Assembly: GCA_037447655.1 (NCBI GenBank) | Contig: JBBHKE010000229.1 | Coordinates: forward strand, 177,465-241,464 | Length of the DNA: 64,000 nt | Reading direction: 5' to 3' | Source: Zygnema cylindricum | Lineage: Eukaryota > Streptophyta > Zygnematophyceae > Zygnematales > Zygnemataceae | Shown: positions 11,586-23,983 of the stretch, piece after piece | Layout of the letters: the number at the start of each line of letters is the position of its first letter | Numbering within the stretch: position 1 is the stretch's first letter | Translations under genes and position numbers: made by a program | The notes under the pieces: model-generated | The model's database searches: none | What the model was told of the DNA's origin: nothing | Seen by the model: only the letters and a program-made list of their open reading frames with translations

Positions 11586-14018
11586 TAAGTGTTAGAAAAA
11601 CAGTTGACCGGTGATTCAAATATTCGATGTACTATAATGAGAAAGAACATCTTTTCGATAACATAACATTGAGAGGCAAAAATTTAAAATCAAATTTAAA
11701 TCAAACATAACATTTGGAGGCAAAAACTAAAAAACTACAAAAGCATTTCATTGAAAAGAAAATTAAAAAAAAAAAACTTTTTTTGAGAAATTATTTTATC
11801 TTTTTCTCACTTCTAGTTGTATCGAATTTCATATAAAATGTAAAAGAAACCATCTCTCTCTCTCTCAAAAAAAAAAAAAAAAAAAAAATTATAATTTTAC
11901 GAGTCCAAATGAATCATGTTGTAAAATTTAAGCACTGTCAACAAACTAAGACTTCAAACAAAATAAATCATATTTTTTTGACAAATTATTTTCTTTGCTT
12001 CTCAGTTCAATGAAAATCAAATATTATATAGAATAAGAAAGAAATCCTATCTCTCCCTAAAAAATGAACAAAAAAAAAAAAAAATCTTCTCAGTTTTAGT
12101 TTAATCAAATTGCATATAAATTGTGAAAAAAACCCGCTTTCTCCCTAAAAAAACAAACAAAAAAACAAAAACTAAACGAGTCTAAGTGAACCATTATATA
12201 AAAAAAACGTTATAAAGTTTAAACATGTACAATTGTATTTTTTTTTGAAACCCAGTATTTTTAAGATCACCAGTTCTAATTTTAGATAAGAAAAGTCATG
12301 ATGAAAATAACAAATTGTTTACTCGTTTAAATTTATTATTTTTCTTTCTTTTTATTTCGTCATCTCTATATTTTTCCACACTCTTTTTTAACCATCTCTT
12401 TTCTTTTTATCACTCTCTCTTCATTTCAATTTTTTTGTTTGTTTTTTCTTTCTCTTTTTTCTCTTTATTATAGTTTTAATATGATATGTCTTACTAACAA
12501 GGTAGCATATACGTAACGTTTGCTTTCTTCCTCATTCCTTTTCATTTACTCTCATTTTTTTTCCTATCATTTATTTTTATTTTATCTTTTAAAACCTTAA
12601 ATTTTTATTAAAAAAATCATAGAATAAAACTGTAAAATTGAGAGAAAGAAGTAAGAGACATCACCTCATGCATTTCCAAAAAACCTAAAATAAAACATTT
12701 TAAACCTAAGAAAAATTAAAAACTTAAAACCCTAAAATTTTAAAACCAATTTTTAGCACGGAAGAGTTTAGCTGTAATTATATTATATTATGTTATATGT
12801 TATCTAGTTGTTAGAATTGAGATTTTAAATAATGAGGTTTTTTACTAAAGTTTTTTTTAATACAATAAAAAAAATCATAATAATCGTAACGTTTATCATG
12901 AATATAATAAATTGATCATATAATTTAAATTAAAAGTTCTTTTTTCATTTTTAATAATAAATATGTATTTAGCAAATTATACAAAAATACAAATTTTCTA
13001 TAAAATGTAAAAATAATAAATTATAAAATTTATGAAAAAAAATTATAAAAAATTACAAAAAGAGTATATAAACTTTAGTTTTTTTTTTATTATTATTATT
13101 TCATTTTATTTTGTTTGTTTATTAATTTTTTTGTTATATTTTTTATAATAATTAAAATAAATAAACTATATATTCACGTAGAATTATCATTTAAATAAAT
13201 AAAAAATAATAATGATATAAATTTTAAAATTTTGTTTTTCTTTTTACTGTGATATGTAGTTAAGTTTTCTATGTTCATGTGCTAAAAAATTTCGCCTCAA
13301 ACATTTAAAATTGCAAAAATACAGAATAAGTCAACGATAAGTGATAATAAACTATATGAAGTGTATAGTGTGTAAAGTTTTTTTTTAAAAATTACGTATG
13401 TATTTAATTATTTAATAAAACTTAAAAAATAGCATTTATATTTCATGTTTTTTTGCATCTTTTAATTTTATATTTTAATTTATAGAAAAAAGTGAGCAAA
13501 ACATAATAAAAGAAAAGAAAATAAGTTTTTTTAATGTTTTTCTATATTTTCTAAACTTTTTTGTTTTTTATTTGTTTATTTTTGTATGTTTTAATAATGT
13601 AAAAATTTTCAACATTATTTTTATATGTCAATAATATAAACTTTCGTTATCTAATTTTTATATAAAATTTGTGTTTTTTTTTTAACTCTATATTTTTTTT
13701 TTTATTTTATTAATTTTTTTGTTATGCGTTTCTCTATTATTTTATTTTTTTCTTAATTTTAAACCTTCATTATTGTTTAAAATAAATGTATCTTCAACGA
13801 GAATAAAACAAAACAAACTTTTTTTTTTGCTGCACTAAATTAATGCACATTTAACCAAGAGAAATCAAAACTTAATTCAGTTTTTAATATGTAAATAGAA
13901 AACAACATTTCTGATGCATCTGTATTTTGTTTCACATCGCCTCTTATTTTTAAGTTTATCCGATGTTTTATGTTTTGTTTCACATCGGCTATTCATTTTA
14001 AATTTATCAGATATTTAA

Positions 14019-14160
14019 TATCTTGTCGAAGTTCTCTATGACTCATATGATTTTCAGCGTGGTTAATATTCTATGGTTAATGTTTTTGAATATCTTGTCC
14101 AGATTCTCTATGACTCATATGATTTTCAGCGTGGTTAATATTCTATGGTTAATGTTTTTC
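14019..14160. repeat. 72-bp tandem duplication
   Basis: Two consecutive nearly identical 72-bp copies contain TATCTTGTC and CAGCGTGGTTAATATTCTAT. A further partial copy (CAGTGTGGTTAACAATTCTAT) follows. Confidence 0.9.
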
Positions 14161-14506
14161 AGTGTGGTTAACAATTCTATGATTGGTTGTTCATTTTTTT
14201 TTAACTTGTATGTCATTATAAGGGAGCGAACGTTTTCAGAACCAAATAAAAAATCTCAACATTAAAAAAATAACCTTTTACTATTTTCAAAATAATTTTG
14301 TTTAAAAATCGAAAAAAAAACTTTTAACAATTTTTAAAAAATAATTTTAATTAACAAAACGCATGATGAAAAAAATAGATTGTTTACTCGTTTAATTTTT
14401 TTATCTTTATCTTTGTATATCATTGAGATAACTAAAATTTTGCTCTAAAAAAATAAGCAAAGAAGAGATAGAGTAACAAGAAAAAAAAAAGAAAAACAAA
14501 CACAAA

Positions 14507-14513
<7 letters not shown>

Positions 14514-14568
<55 letters not shown>
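14514..14568. repeat. (AT)n microsatellite
   Basis: More than 25 uninterrupted AT dinucleotides follow an A-rich run. Confidence 0.95.
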
Positions 14569-14575
<7 letters not shown>

Positions 14576-14929
14576 GAAATAACATTCTTAGTTGTTATAA
14601 TCTTCAACTTTCTCTGTTGTTCTAATCTTTCGCTGCTATCTTTGTTGTTTTAGTTTTCTGCTTCTTGTCATCGCCTTTTACCTCGTGCAAGAGGTTGTTT
14701 AAATGGTTTTAGGTACTTGTCTCCACTTTGAAATGATAAGTATATACAAGATGTCTCTCTATTAAAAATCTCGAAAAGAGGCAAAAAAAATAAACTATAG
14801 TGGCGATACATTTGAGAGATGCAAGAAAGAACCGCGCAAACATTACGGTGGCAATTAATAAGAGTAAACGGGAGAAGTAACTCCAAAAGAAATAACTAAA
14901 GGTTGTGCACACTGTATTTTAGAAAAAGG

Positions 14930-15660
14930 TTCGTGGGAGGTCGAGAGAAAAAACAAAGGAGAAAAATAGAGAGAAAGTGAGAAAGAGGCACAAAGAGAGG
15001 GCGAGTGTGTGGTTGGGAAAAAGAAATGAAAAGGGACAGAGAGGGCGAGTGCAAAGATAAAAGGGAGAGGGAGAGAAAGACTGAAAAAAAATGATTGTGA
15101 AAAGAAAGGGAGGAAAGGGAGGAGTGAAAAGGATAGGTAAAAAGGGGAAGAGCGAAAGAGGTAAAGAAATTCATAAGGAGAGGAAAAGTCAAAAGCCAAG
15201 AGGGTAAATGGAAGATAAAAGGGTGAAATAAGAAAAGGAGGGAGAAAAAGAGAAAAAGAGATAAAAAAGAGTTAAAAGAGAGGATAGTGGGAGAGAGATA
15301 GAGGAATAAATAGATAGAAAAGCACATGGTTAATGGGGAAAAAGTCGAGAGAGAGATATGAAGAAAAGGAAAGATGCGCGTGTTGCGGAAAAGGAGAGAT
15401 GCATAGAGGGGGAGAGTTAGCAGTGAGAGTAATACAGTCTAGGAAAACGGGTGTGAGGGAGAGAGTAAGAGTAAGAGAGGGAGAGAAAAGAAAAAAAGGA
15501 GAGGGAAAAATCAATTTGGGAAAACGAGTGTGAGGGAGACAATAAGAGTAACAGAGAGAGAAAAAAGAAAGAAGGGAGAGAAGAAAGTAAAGAGAGGAGA
15601 CAGAAAGAGGGAGGAGACGAAGGGGGGGTTAAAAGGTAAAGTGTGTAGGATCTTAGAATG
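14930..15660. repeat. purine-rich tract, GAGA/GGAAA type
   Basis: Roughly 730 bp of the plus strand is dominated by A and G (GAGAGG, GGAGAG, AAAGAG words). The opposite strand gives long Ser/Leu/Phe-rich frames that are artefacts. Such tracts can form triplex (H-) DNA. Confidence 0.85.
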
Positions 15661-16249
15661 GAATCTTAGAATAAATAATCACAAAATTAACTCACAGAGG
15701 ATTCACAGATTTCATACACAGTGAAACCTCATAGACAAAAAGAAATTCAGCTAAAAAAGTTTTATATGTTTTTTTGGCCAAAAGTCTTTTTACAACATCT
15801 CATTTCTATCCTTTTGTCTTTCTCTTTAATAATATTTACTCCAAAAAGGTTAATCTCTACATCATTATTCTGCAGACTATATTTCTCCTCTAACTAGCTT
15901 ACAAGGCTAACAACTACAGCTAGCATTGTGGTAAATTTCTCGCTCCTTCTTGGTAGAAAACACTAGAAGGAAATTTTCACAAAAGAAAAAAGAAGGCGTA
16001 CACGCCTTCTTCTCCAAAACGTGAAACTTCAAAAGAGAAGTTTCGTGCGTGCGCTGTGTGCGCACAAAATCAAAACACCTACACACATAAAAAATACACT
16101 TGCGCACTGAAACAAAAGGGAAGCAAACGGAAATTGTACATTTCGTTCGCGGACGCTTCAAATGCTGACACGAAATAGAATCGTACAATTTCGTACAATG
16201 ACTTAACATAAACTTTGTTAGTTTGCCGATATAGAAGAATATTAGCGAG

Positions 16250-16530
16250 AGGGGATTTTAGAAAGAGGAAAGTAAGATGGAGGAGATTAGAAGAGAGATA
16301 GAAAGATAAATAAAAATGAAGAGAGGTAAGGGGAAAAAGAGATAGTAAAAAAGAGGGGTGGAAAATAGGAGATGGGGCTGAGTCAACAAGAGGCAGAGAG
16401 TGAGAAAAAAGATAAGAAAATGCATAAGATGTAGAGGAATGAGAGAGAGATGGGGAGAGAGAAGGAGAGAGAACGAGAGGGGAAAGTTGAGAGGGGGAAT
16501 AGGGAGGTGGAGAGAGAGAGGACGTGTGTA
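16250..16530. repeat. second purine-rich tract
   Basis: About 280 bp of AG-rich sequence resembles the tract at 14930-15660, with GAGAGA-type words. Confidence 0.8.
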
Positions 16531-16549
16531 TGTGCATATTTTAATGTGC

Positions 16550-18000
16550 GTGTAATCTAATAATTGTTAAATTATAATATACTATAAATTTAATTATATA
16601 ATTATAATTTAATTATAAAATTGTAATGTAACGATAATTTATGACTAAATTTGTTTCAAATGTTAATTTATTGAAATTTTACAAATACGCGCGTAAACAA
16701 GCAACAATTGTTAACACACTAAAACTCTAAACAAAATAAATCTTTTTTTTTTATTATTCAATTTCTATTTTCCAAATTTTTTTCTTCTCAGTTTTAGCAC
16801 ATCAAATTCAAAAAAAAAAAAATCACAATTACCTCAAATTTCATAGAAAATGTGAAAAAAAACTGTTTTTATCTAAAAAACACACATATATATATAACAT
16901 TTAAAAGCAATCAAATCAAATTTTGACTATAAATCATTTATTTAAATCATTTTTTTGATTGAATCAATTTAGAGATTGATTTATTTTTTTTGAAATCAAA
17001 TTTTCTTTAAAATCAAGATTTTAATTAAATTAGATTTTTTAAGTTATGTCAAATGCTTATATATAAAAAAAGGTTTAAACCGAATTTTAATTAAATCAAA
17101 AATTAATGTCAAATTACATTTCACTAGAATCGAATTCAAATAAATAAGAAATTACAAAATTTGTTTTCAATCAAACTTGAGCAAAACAAAAAATGTGTGT
17201 GAAATTAGATTAAAAGTTAAATCACATTTGGGTTCCTTTCAAATTTTAGATTTGCCAATTAAAATTAATTAATAAGTTTTGTGTTAAACCTATATAATTG
17301 TTAAATTATAATATTGTTTTAATTTAATTTTAAAATTATTTCAACCATCAAAATATTTGAATTTTAAGATTGCATGCACACGTGCGTGCCTACATTGCAA
17401 CACCTGCGAGTGCACGCTCGCGCGCGAACGCCACCTTGCGTAGCGCGAGAGAATTGTTTGTGCGCGCGCCTACGTGTACGTGCGTGTGTACGTGGGTGAG
17501 TGAAGCGTATATGTGTGTGCGTGCGCGTACAAGTGGGCGTGTGTCTTGCGTGTGTACGTAGGTGCGCGTGTACGTGCGTGAGTGATACGTATATGTGTAT
17601 GCGTGCGCGTACAAGTGAGCGTGTGTCTGAGTTAAAACTATTAATTGTTTAATTATAAGATACTTTACATTTAATTATAAAAATATAATTCAGTTATAAA
17701 ATTATAACTACATTTGTTTCGAATATCAAATTATTTCAATTTTACGAATGTGCGCATCCTACGTGCGTGCGCAAACATGTGCTCGCGCAGTCGCGCGTGG
17801 GCGGTCGCATGCGTGCACGCAAGCACTCGCGGGCATAGAGATGCGTGCGTGTGCGTGAGTTGTTGTGGGCATACGTGCATATTTGTGTGCATGCGCGTGC
17901 TTTTTTTGCTTAAACGTGCACGCGTGCGTGTGCGTCCGCGCGCACGTGCGTGAGTGTGCGCGCGGGTGTGTGTGCGTGTTTGTTCGTGTGTTTTACATCA
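16550..18000. repeat. AT-rich module plus alternating CG/TG patches, copies 2-4
   Basis: Three AT-rich blocks (about 16550-16705, 17286-17360, 17640-17745) share ATTATAA, AATTATAAAATT and ACATTTGTTTC words with copy 1. They lead into strongly alternating GTGCGTGCGCGTACGTG sequence at 17370-17635 and 17745-17985. These alternating runs are classical left-handed (Z) DNA candidates. Confidence 0.65.
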
Positions 18001-18344
18001 TTTTACGTTAATTTTTTTTCTTTTCAATTTTTACAGTACGGTTGTCTATTAAGTTGAGTAATAAAGATTTAGTACTGATTAGTAGAGATAGTACTGACTA
18101 GCACTGATTTAGTACTAGTTAGCACAATATAGCAGTACTACTGAACATCCGAACCGTTTTCGTATTTTTCGACACTTCTATACTTTTTATATCAAATTTA
18201 TATTGTTCCCGACAATTTAAAACTTGGGATAATAAATGTTATCAAGATTTTTAATTTAATAAAGATCTTAAATTTTGTCTAATTTCTATATGAATCTAAT
18301 TTTCTAAAACATACATATTTCCAAATTTTACCAAATTTTACCAA

Positions 18345-18430
18345 ATTTTTTTTTTTTTTTCTTCCTCATTGTTTTTTTTTTTTTTTTTTTTTCCTTTTTT
18401 TTTTTTTTTTTTTTTTTTTATTTTAGTTTT
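18345..18430. repeat. poly(T) tract
   Basis: Runs of T are interrupted by short C and A positions. Confidence 0.9.
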
Positions 18431-18889
18431 TTTTTTTTTGTACTTCAATTTTTTTTTTATGTATTTATCTATTTTGTTTTTTCATGGGTTCTTCTGTTAG
18501 GTTTTTTCTAAGGTTTATTTCAGCCCGAAAATTAATTATATTATTTTTTTGTGCTGATTTTTTATGCTATGGAGATGGAATCTTTATCCTATTAAAAAAA
18601 AATCGATTTTTTATTTTTAGTTTTTTCCTTTTTTCCCCATTTTCTAGCCAACGAACGTTATAAAACAAAAAATTGCTATTTAGGTTTTATTTTTTTTTCC
18701 CTCAATTTCTCTCTTTTTGTTATTTACTTTATATTCTCTTATTTTCTTTCTCTCTCTCTATCTCCTCTCTCTTTTGCGTTTTTTTTCTTAACATTTTTTT
18801 TTAAATACCATGATTTAATTTAAAGAATTAAATTTAAGTTTTTCCTTATTTTTTCTACGAGGTAAAATTCCTCCACAAGAAAAAAAAAA

Positions 18890-19197
18890 ATCATTATTGT
18901 GGGCTAAGATTAGCCATAGTTTATACCTCTCTCCTAGGTATATACTCGGGCGCGGGCGCAAGCGCACGCTAGCGCGGGTTCAAGTGCGATTTCTCTTAGT
19001 AAGAGAAATCGCACTTGAACACACGCTAGCGCGGGTTCAAGTGCGATTTCTCTTACTAACGGGTTTAAGTGCGATTTCTCTTACTAAGAGAAATCGCACT
19101 TGAACCCGCGCTAGCGTGCGCCTGCGCCTGGCTCTTAGAGAGATACTTGGGAGAGATGCATAAACTGTGACCCATCCTTGCCCACAAGAAGAGATAA
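18890..19197. repeat. 300-bp fold-back (nested inverted repeat) locus
   Basis: The core 18970-19125 holds five copies of GTGCGATTTCTCTTA: three forward (about 18984, 19040, 19067) and two reverse (about 19002, 19087). These form near-perfect palindromes flanked by CACGCTAGCGCGGGTTCAAG. The outer arms also pair: TGTGGGCTAAGATTAGCC/ATAGTTTATACCTCTCTCC on the left against CATCTCTCCC/CACAGTTTATG/TTGTGGGC on the right. An RNA from either strand would fold into an imperfect hairpin of well over 100 bp. No host gene is visible within about 4 kb. Confidence 0.85.
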
Positions 19198-20859
19198 TCC
19201 ACGCGTAGGCAAGCGTGTGTTTAATTGCGAGACGTGAGAGCTTAGCTCGATAATGAACAGGTTTTGCAAGAATTGATTCTAAAACCAAAAAACCAAGTCT
19301 TAGCCGCAAACGTACAGATGATTGTGTTACTCAGCCATAAAGTTTAAGGAAAATTGCTCGTATCTCGTCTTGACAAACTGAAAACAAATTTTCACAAAGG
19401 CTTTTAAATCCTCAAGCATGTTGGCTAAAGACGAAAAAACTACACAAGCCCTCACAAACCAGTGTCCAACCACCTTCGAACCTCTGCCGAACATCCGAAA
19501 ATTTGGCATTCGCAAACATCCAACTTTCTCTAAACTTCATTGCATGGAATACACAACAATGTCTTGCTCTTATGCTTTTTAAAATTTGGAAAAAAAATCA
19601 CTAAAGGGTTTCAACATTCCCAAAATTTGTTGTTTTGACGATTATGATTGAGAAACATTAATTGACATTGTACTTGAATATATAAATACGAGATTGTCAG
19701 GTTGGTAATTTCGGTTTTTTTAGGGTTTTTTTAAGCTTTTAAAAATTGGAATGTTTAATGACCTAATTAGAAATATGGGAAGAAATCATTCAAATTTGGA
19801 GGAAGTTCAAATATGCGAAAACAACAGGAAACGCTATGATTGGTCACTATTTCATTATATCCTACAATGCAATATGCATATATTATGTGATAACTAATAA
19901 AAAAACCGTTGTATTTTAAATCGTGTGATTTTTTTCATTTTTCCGATTTTTGCGTATAATTCGTGACTTTTGAAAATATCGCAAAAAATCGCGGAATATT
20001 TTTTGTCCGGTAAACTGAACGGAAAACTTACGGTAAATGTAAGGTATTTTACGGGAAAGGTACGTATTTTAACAAAAAGATACGTTGCACTTATTAGTAC
20101 TTTTTGTCCAGTAAATTGAATAGAATTTTCATGGAAAATGTATGGAATTTTATCGAAAATGTAAAGATATTTACAAAAAGAGACATTGCAATGTTACACT
20201 ATTTGCGCACGATAAGTTTGAAATCTGTACGAACGTCTTTTTGATTTTTTTTCAAAGAAGCTGCGATGAAAACGAATTTTCAATGAAGCCGCCATTGCTG
20301 ACGCCACAGAAGTAGACAGTGAAACTGCCATTCAAGCCGTTGTCGAAGCAGTTACAAACCTCAACAGAAGCAACCATGCCTAGAAATATAATGTCTAAAA
20401 AAAACCATTGCCTAAAAAAATTGCGTTAACTAGAGATTTGAATATGGCCCTACATATTACCAAAGTAGCGTGTCTATCAATTGTCCGAAACCAGTTCATG
20501 TAGAAGTTCCGATACGCACATGGAGTGTGATAACTGTTTAAATATAAACAATTGTTTAGCGCTCATTTAACGTGAAATTTACAAACTGCGGTACATCTAA
20601 AATTCAATTTTTTTTACATGTACGGAATAATACGGATACAAATTCATTAACGATTTTAACAATTTTTTCAAATCGTTCAATGCGTTACTTACTTATAATT
20701 TGCTCGTTTGAATCGTGCGTAAAATGCGCGTTTGAATCGTGCGTAAAATGCGGTTTGAACAACTATGCAAAAAGCTGAAAAAACCACAAAGTACTGTACC
20801 CGTGAAGTACGCAAAAAACACAAATGGCGTTTCCATTAATTTTGTACGTTGACTTGTTA

Positions 20860-21828
20860 GGGCGTGTCCCCATGTGTTCAAGTAAGGGTTTTTTTCCGTC
20901 GTTTTTGCAGAAAATGGGACTTCCAACGAGAAAATATTACGCCGTACGAAAAATGGGCAAAAACACAAGTACATTTTGCGTCATTTTGTAACTTGGAATG
21001 TAAGGCAATTTGACGTTATTATCATCGCGACCCACTTCCAGCTCATCTTCACACTTGCACTGAAATCAAATCGCGACCTGATTTTAATCAAAATACCACC
21101 CTATTGAAGAATAAAAAACTTGGATTGCACGTGTCAAACGTTTTCGAAAATTTTTGCACGAAGGAAAGTACACGCTATTTTTTTCACTGCTCGTCACGCG
21201 CATGCACATAAGAAAATGACAAACATGTACGGAAATTTTTTTGTAGGGGTCTCGGACCTCCACTTTCCTTCATGGGTCCTTTGCAAAATTTTACGTCGTC
21301 CTCGTTTCTCCCCCTCTTTCTCACTCGGCCACTCCTCTTTCTCTCTTATTTACACGAGATGCAGCAATAATAGTATCAAATGAAAGATATATATTTTTTC
21401 TTTTTTTTGAATATTTTTGGTCTAAGTTTGATGGCACATCGAATGATAAAAGATAAGAAAACGAAATCGGGAAACCATGGCGGAAAATGGACATACTGAT
21501 GACGTCACATGGCAGCATGACTTCGCTATGTCACAAAACCCTGAACATCTACAATGTCACAAAAACGGAAAAACCTCGACGTTTGCAACCGTCGCCGTTT
21601 TTGTAGACGTCACCAATTTTAGGAAGTTTCTTAGTTTCGTAGTCCTCCACTGTACATTTCGTTTCGTAGATTGTCGCACATTTTGTAGACGTCTACAACT
21701 GTCACATATTCGAAGTAATGAACGCGCGAGTAACGATTGACATACGCACACTTTGAAAAGTACACCGTAAAATCTGCACTAAAATCCAAAGTAACGTTTC
21801 AAAGTTTCGGTTACATGGGGACACGCCC
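20860..21828. mobile_element. non-autonomous PIF/Harbinger-like DNA transposon
   Basis: Inverted ends GGGCGTGTCCCCATGT and ACATGGGGACACGCCC bracket 969 bp and are flanked by TTA on both sides (20857-20859 and 21829-21831). A 3-bp TTA target duplication with G-rich ends is typical of the PIF/Harbinger superfamily. No transposase frame was found inside. Confidence 0.75.
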
Positions 21829-21847
21829 TTAGTAAAATCGTTCGAAG

Positions 21848-21880
21848 TACAATACAGTACTGTTCTGTACTGTATTGTAC
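21848..21880. repeat. GTAC-type short palindrome
   Basis: A 14-bp perfect inverted repeat GTACAATACAGTAC / GTACTGTATTGTAC with a short loop. Related GTACAGTACTGTAC palindromes lie at 1146-1180 and 34911-34934. Confidence 0.8.
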
Positions 21881-21945
21881 TACGGTATAGCAAAGTACGA
21901 AATTATCTTGCAGCTAAGTACGAAAATAGAGTTCCAAGTTCTGTA

Positions 21946-22163
21946 CACCGCCAATCGCTATTAGCGTTGTGTACGCTAATCCCGTCCCGCTTTTTTTTAT
22001 TTTTATTATCAAATAGAATTATCCACACTATTTAAAAAAAAGCCCTAATTCCTAATTAGAGTAATCGATTTCTTCCAAAATTTCCAAATTCCCAATTAGC
22101 GTACACCACGCTAAATAATAGTATACGCTAATCAAACGTACACGCTAATAGCGATTGGCGGTG
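21946..22163. mobile_element. MITE family A copy, best-preserved ends
   Basis: Ends CACCGCCAATCGCTATTAGC and GCTAATAGCGATTGGCGGTG are perfect inverted repeats flanked by TA (218 bp). Internal CTAATTC / AATTAG segments are also inverted. Confidence 0.9.
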
Positions 22164-22810
22164 TACTGTACTGTTGTTGGAAATACTGTAGTTTCTGAAC
22201 CCTCGCCGCGACTTATGGCCCTAAATTTCGTGTATGGTGCAACCTGGTATCAAAACTTTAACACATTTTCTCTTTTTGCAAATTGCTACCAGCTGTTATT
22301 CCGACCTATTTTTTTTTTCAGTTTCCGCTTTTCAAGAGTGAAAGGTAATTGAACTTTTTTATTAATATAGCCCTTCTGCTTCTCTGAGTGCCACGTGGTT
22401 CTGGTCCTTGAGAAGCACAAGAGAATGTGATTTATCTAATTTTATGGTTTTTTTTTTGTTTATTTTTCTCATTTAGGTGTGGGACGGATTTTTCCAGGTT
22501 TTTTGTGAAGAGTTAGGTCTGAGGTACTTTTTTGACTTTACTACGTTTTTTATGTCTGTGTTTTTCAGGTTTTTGCCCCTCCATATTTTATTTATTTTTC
22601 TTCCTTCCTTATGTGATTCGTTACATTAAATTTTTGATATGAAGTTTAATGTGCTCATAATTTTTGTTTATACCCTCCCCTCTCTCTAACGTTTTCTGCC
22701 TTTTTCAGTCGAAAAAGAATGCCTACTACTTATTAGAAAGTGTTCCGTTTACCCCTTTGCCTCAATTAAATGAGCAACATGACTGTTTTTTGTCCTGGTC
22801 TGTGCCAAAT

Positions 22811-22972
22811 CTTAGTTCAAATGTGAGAAAACAATTGGAAACGCTGTATGTGGTTTCTCCGTATTATTCGCATATTGTATGTTTTTTTTTTTTTTTATAA
22901 TACGCGTAGAGAACGAGAAAACCACATACAGAGTTTCTAATTCTTTTTACACATATGAGTAATGGCAAAAAT
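22811..22972. mobile_element. MITE family B copy
   Basis: The arms CTTAGTTCAAATGTGAGAAA..GGAAACGCTGTATGTGGTTT and AAACCACATACAGAGTTTCT..ACATATGAGTAATGG are inverted over about 70 bp each. The element is about 160 bp with a poly(T) near its centre. Confidence 0.8.
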
Positions 22973-23277
22973 CAGTTTCTCAAGCTCGCTGTGACATCAT
23001 GGTTTGTTCAATTGTTACTTCAGTGTTGTTTTGCCAAAACCTTTTCTGTAGCAAAGACTGAAAGGTCATTTTTGTTGTCACTTCCTTTCTGCCGTTTTAA
23101 GATATAGTTTATTTATGCAGTTTCTTGTGTTTGTCTGACAGATAGTTTGAGATCCCCTCTTTTTCATTTTAATCATGTTTCTTTACAACTGCCTTCTTAA
23201 CTGTCTTTTTTGGAAACCTCGATTAGTTTGGCCAGATGGTTGATTTTTCATTTTTTTTGGGACCTTTAAAACTGCTT

Positions 23278-23471
23278 CACTGCCCATCGCTATTAGTGCT
23301 AAACATTTTTCGGTCAGTCAAAGGAATTTCTCTCGTTACCCATTTTTTCTATGTTTAATTGTAACATCACAATAGAAATGGATGATTGTTCCGAATCCCT
23401 AAATCATAAAAAAAAATCCAACCATCGATCGCTGCCTGAATTTTTTTCAACACTAATAGCGATGGGCAGTG
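23278..23471. mobile_element. MITE family A copy
   Basis: Ends CACTGCCCATCGCTATTAGTG and CACTAATAGCGATGGGCAGTG are perfect inverted repeats (194 bp). It lies about 500 bp upstream of the CCHC gene start codon. Confidence 0.9.
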
Positions 23472-23696
23472 TAACCAGACCATTTGGATATTGTCTTCTC
23501 TGTTATGTATTTTTTTCAACCTTTACAACTCTATCTCGGAGTACATTAACACCTTGGAGCCTATTTTAGCAGAACTGTGTGCTATTTTGGGAAGCTGTTA
23601 TGTTTCTGTTAATTGTCTTACTGTCACTGTCATGAAAGTTTCCTTGGCTCTCCTTTGGTACTTATTTGTATTAATGACACAAACTGTGTAGGTAGC

Positions 23697-23706
<10 letters not shown>

Positions 23707-23727
<21 letters not shown>

Positions 23728-23729
23728 GA
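23707..23729. repeat. (CA)n microsatellite
   Basis: About eleven CA dinucleotides follow ATATATA, upstream of the CCHC gene. Confidence 0.9.
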
Positions 23730-23983
23730 CTTCTGCACATTGTTTTTGGTTAACACCTTATTTCATCCATATGTTTGGGAATTCACAAGGTAGTATGCTT
23801 GAGACTTAACTTAAGGGCCATTTCTATGACGTTTGTTGAGGTTTTTGTCAATGTGGCTGTTATCTGTCTTAAGCACCCAAATCTAGAAAGAAATATTTTG
23901 AGTTTGCTGAATGATTTTAAAGACACTAAAAAGTATTTACAAACTTTTGATTTGATATTTTGCAGTAACATTTGTTGTTCAAG

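Larger units (their letters stand above)
10543..16560. other. gene-poor AT-rich tract with simple repeats
   Basis: No coding exon was found. Contents include a CG/CA-alternating patch (11303-11392), poly(A) runs (11553-11580, 11867-11888), very AT-rich DNA (11900-14600), a 72-bp tandem duplication (14019-14160), (AT)n at 14514-14568 and purine-only tracts (14930-15660, 16250-16530). Open frames here follow from low complexity. Confidence 0.7.

Noticed and set aside
14855-15724. Ser/Leu/Phe-rich minus-strand and Arg/Glu-rich plus-strand frames
   Set aside because: They follow from the one-strand purine composition; no domain, splice context or start context supports coding.
18965-19110. GGTTCAAG words in the fold-back locus as tRNA B-boxes
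   Set aside because: The B-box is incomplete and the surroundings fold as long hairpins instead of a cloverleaf.
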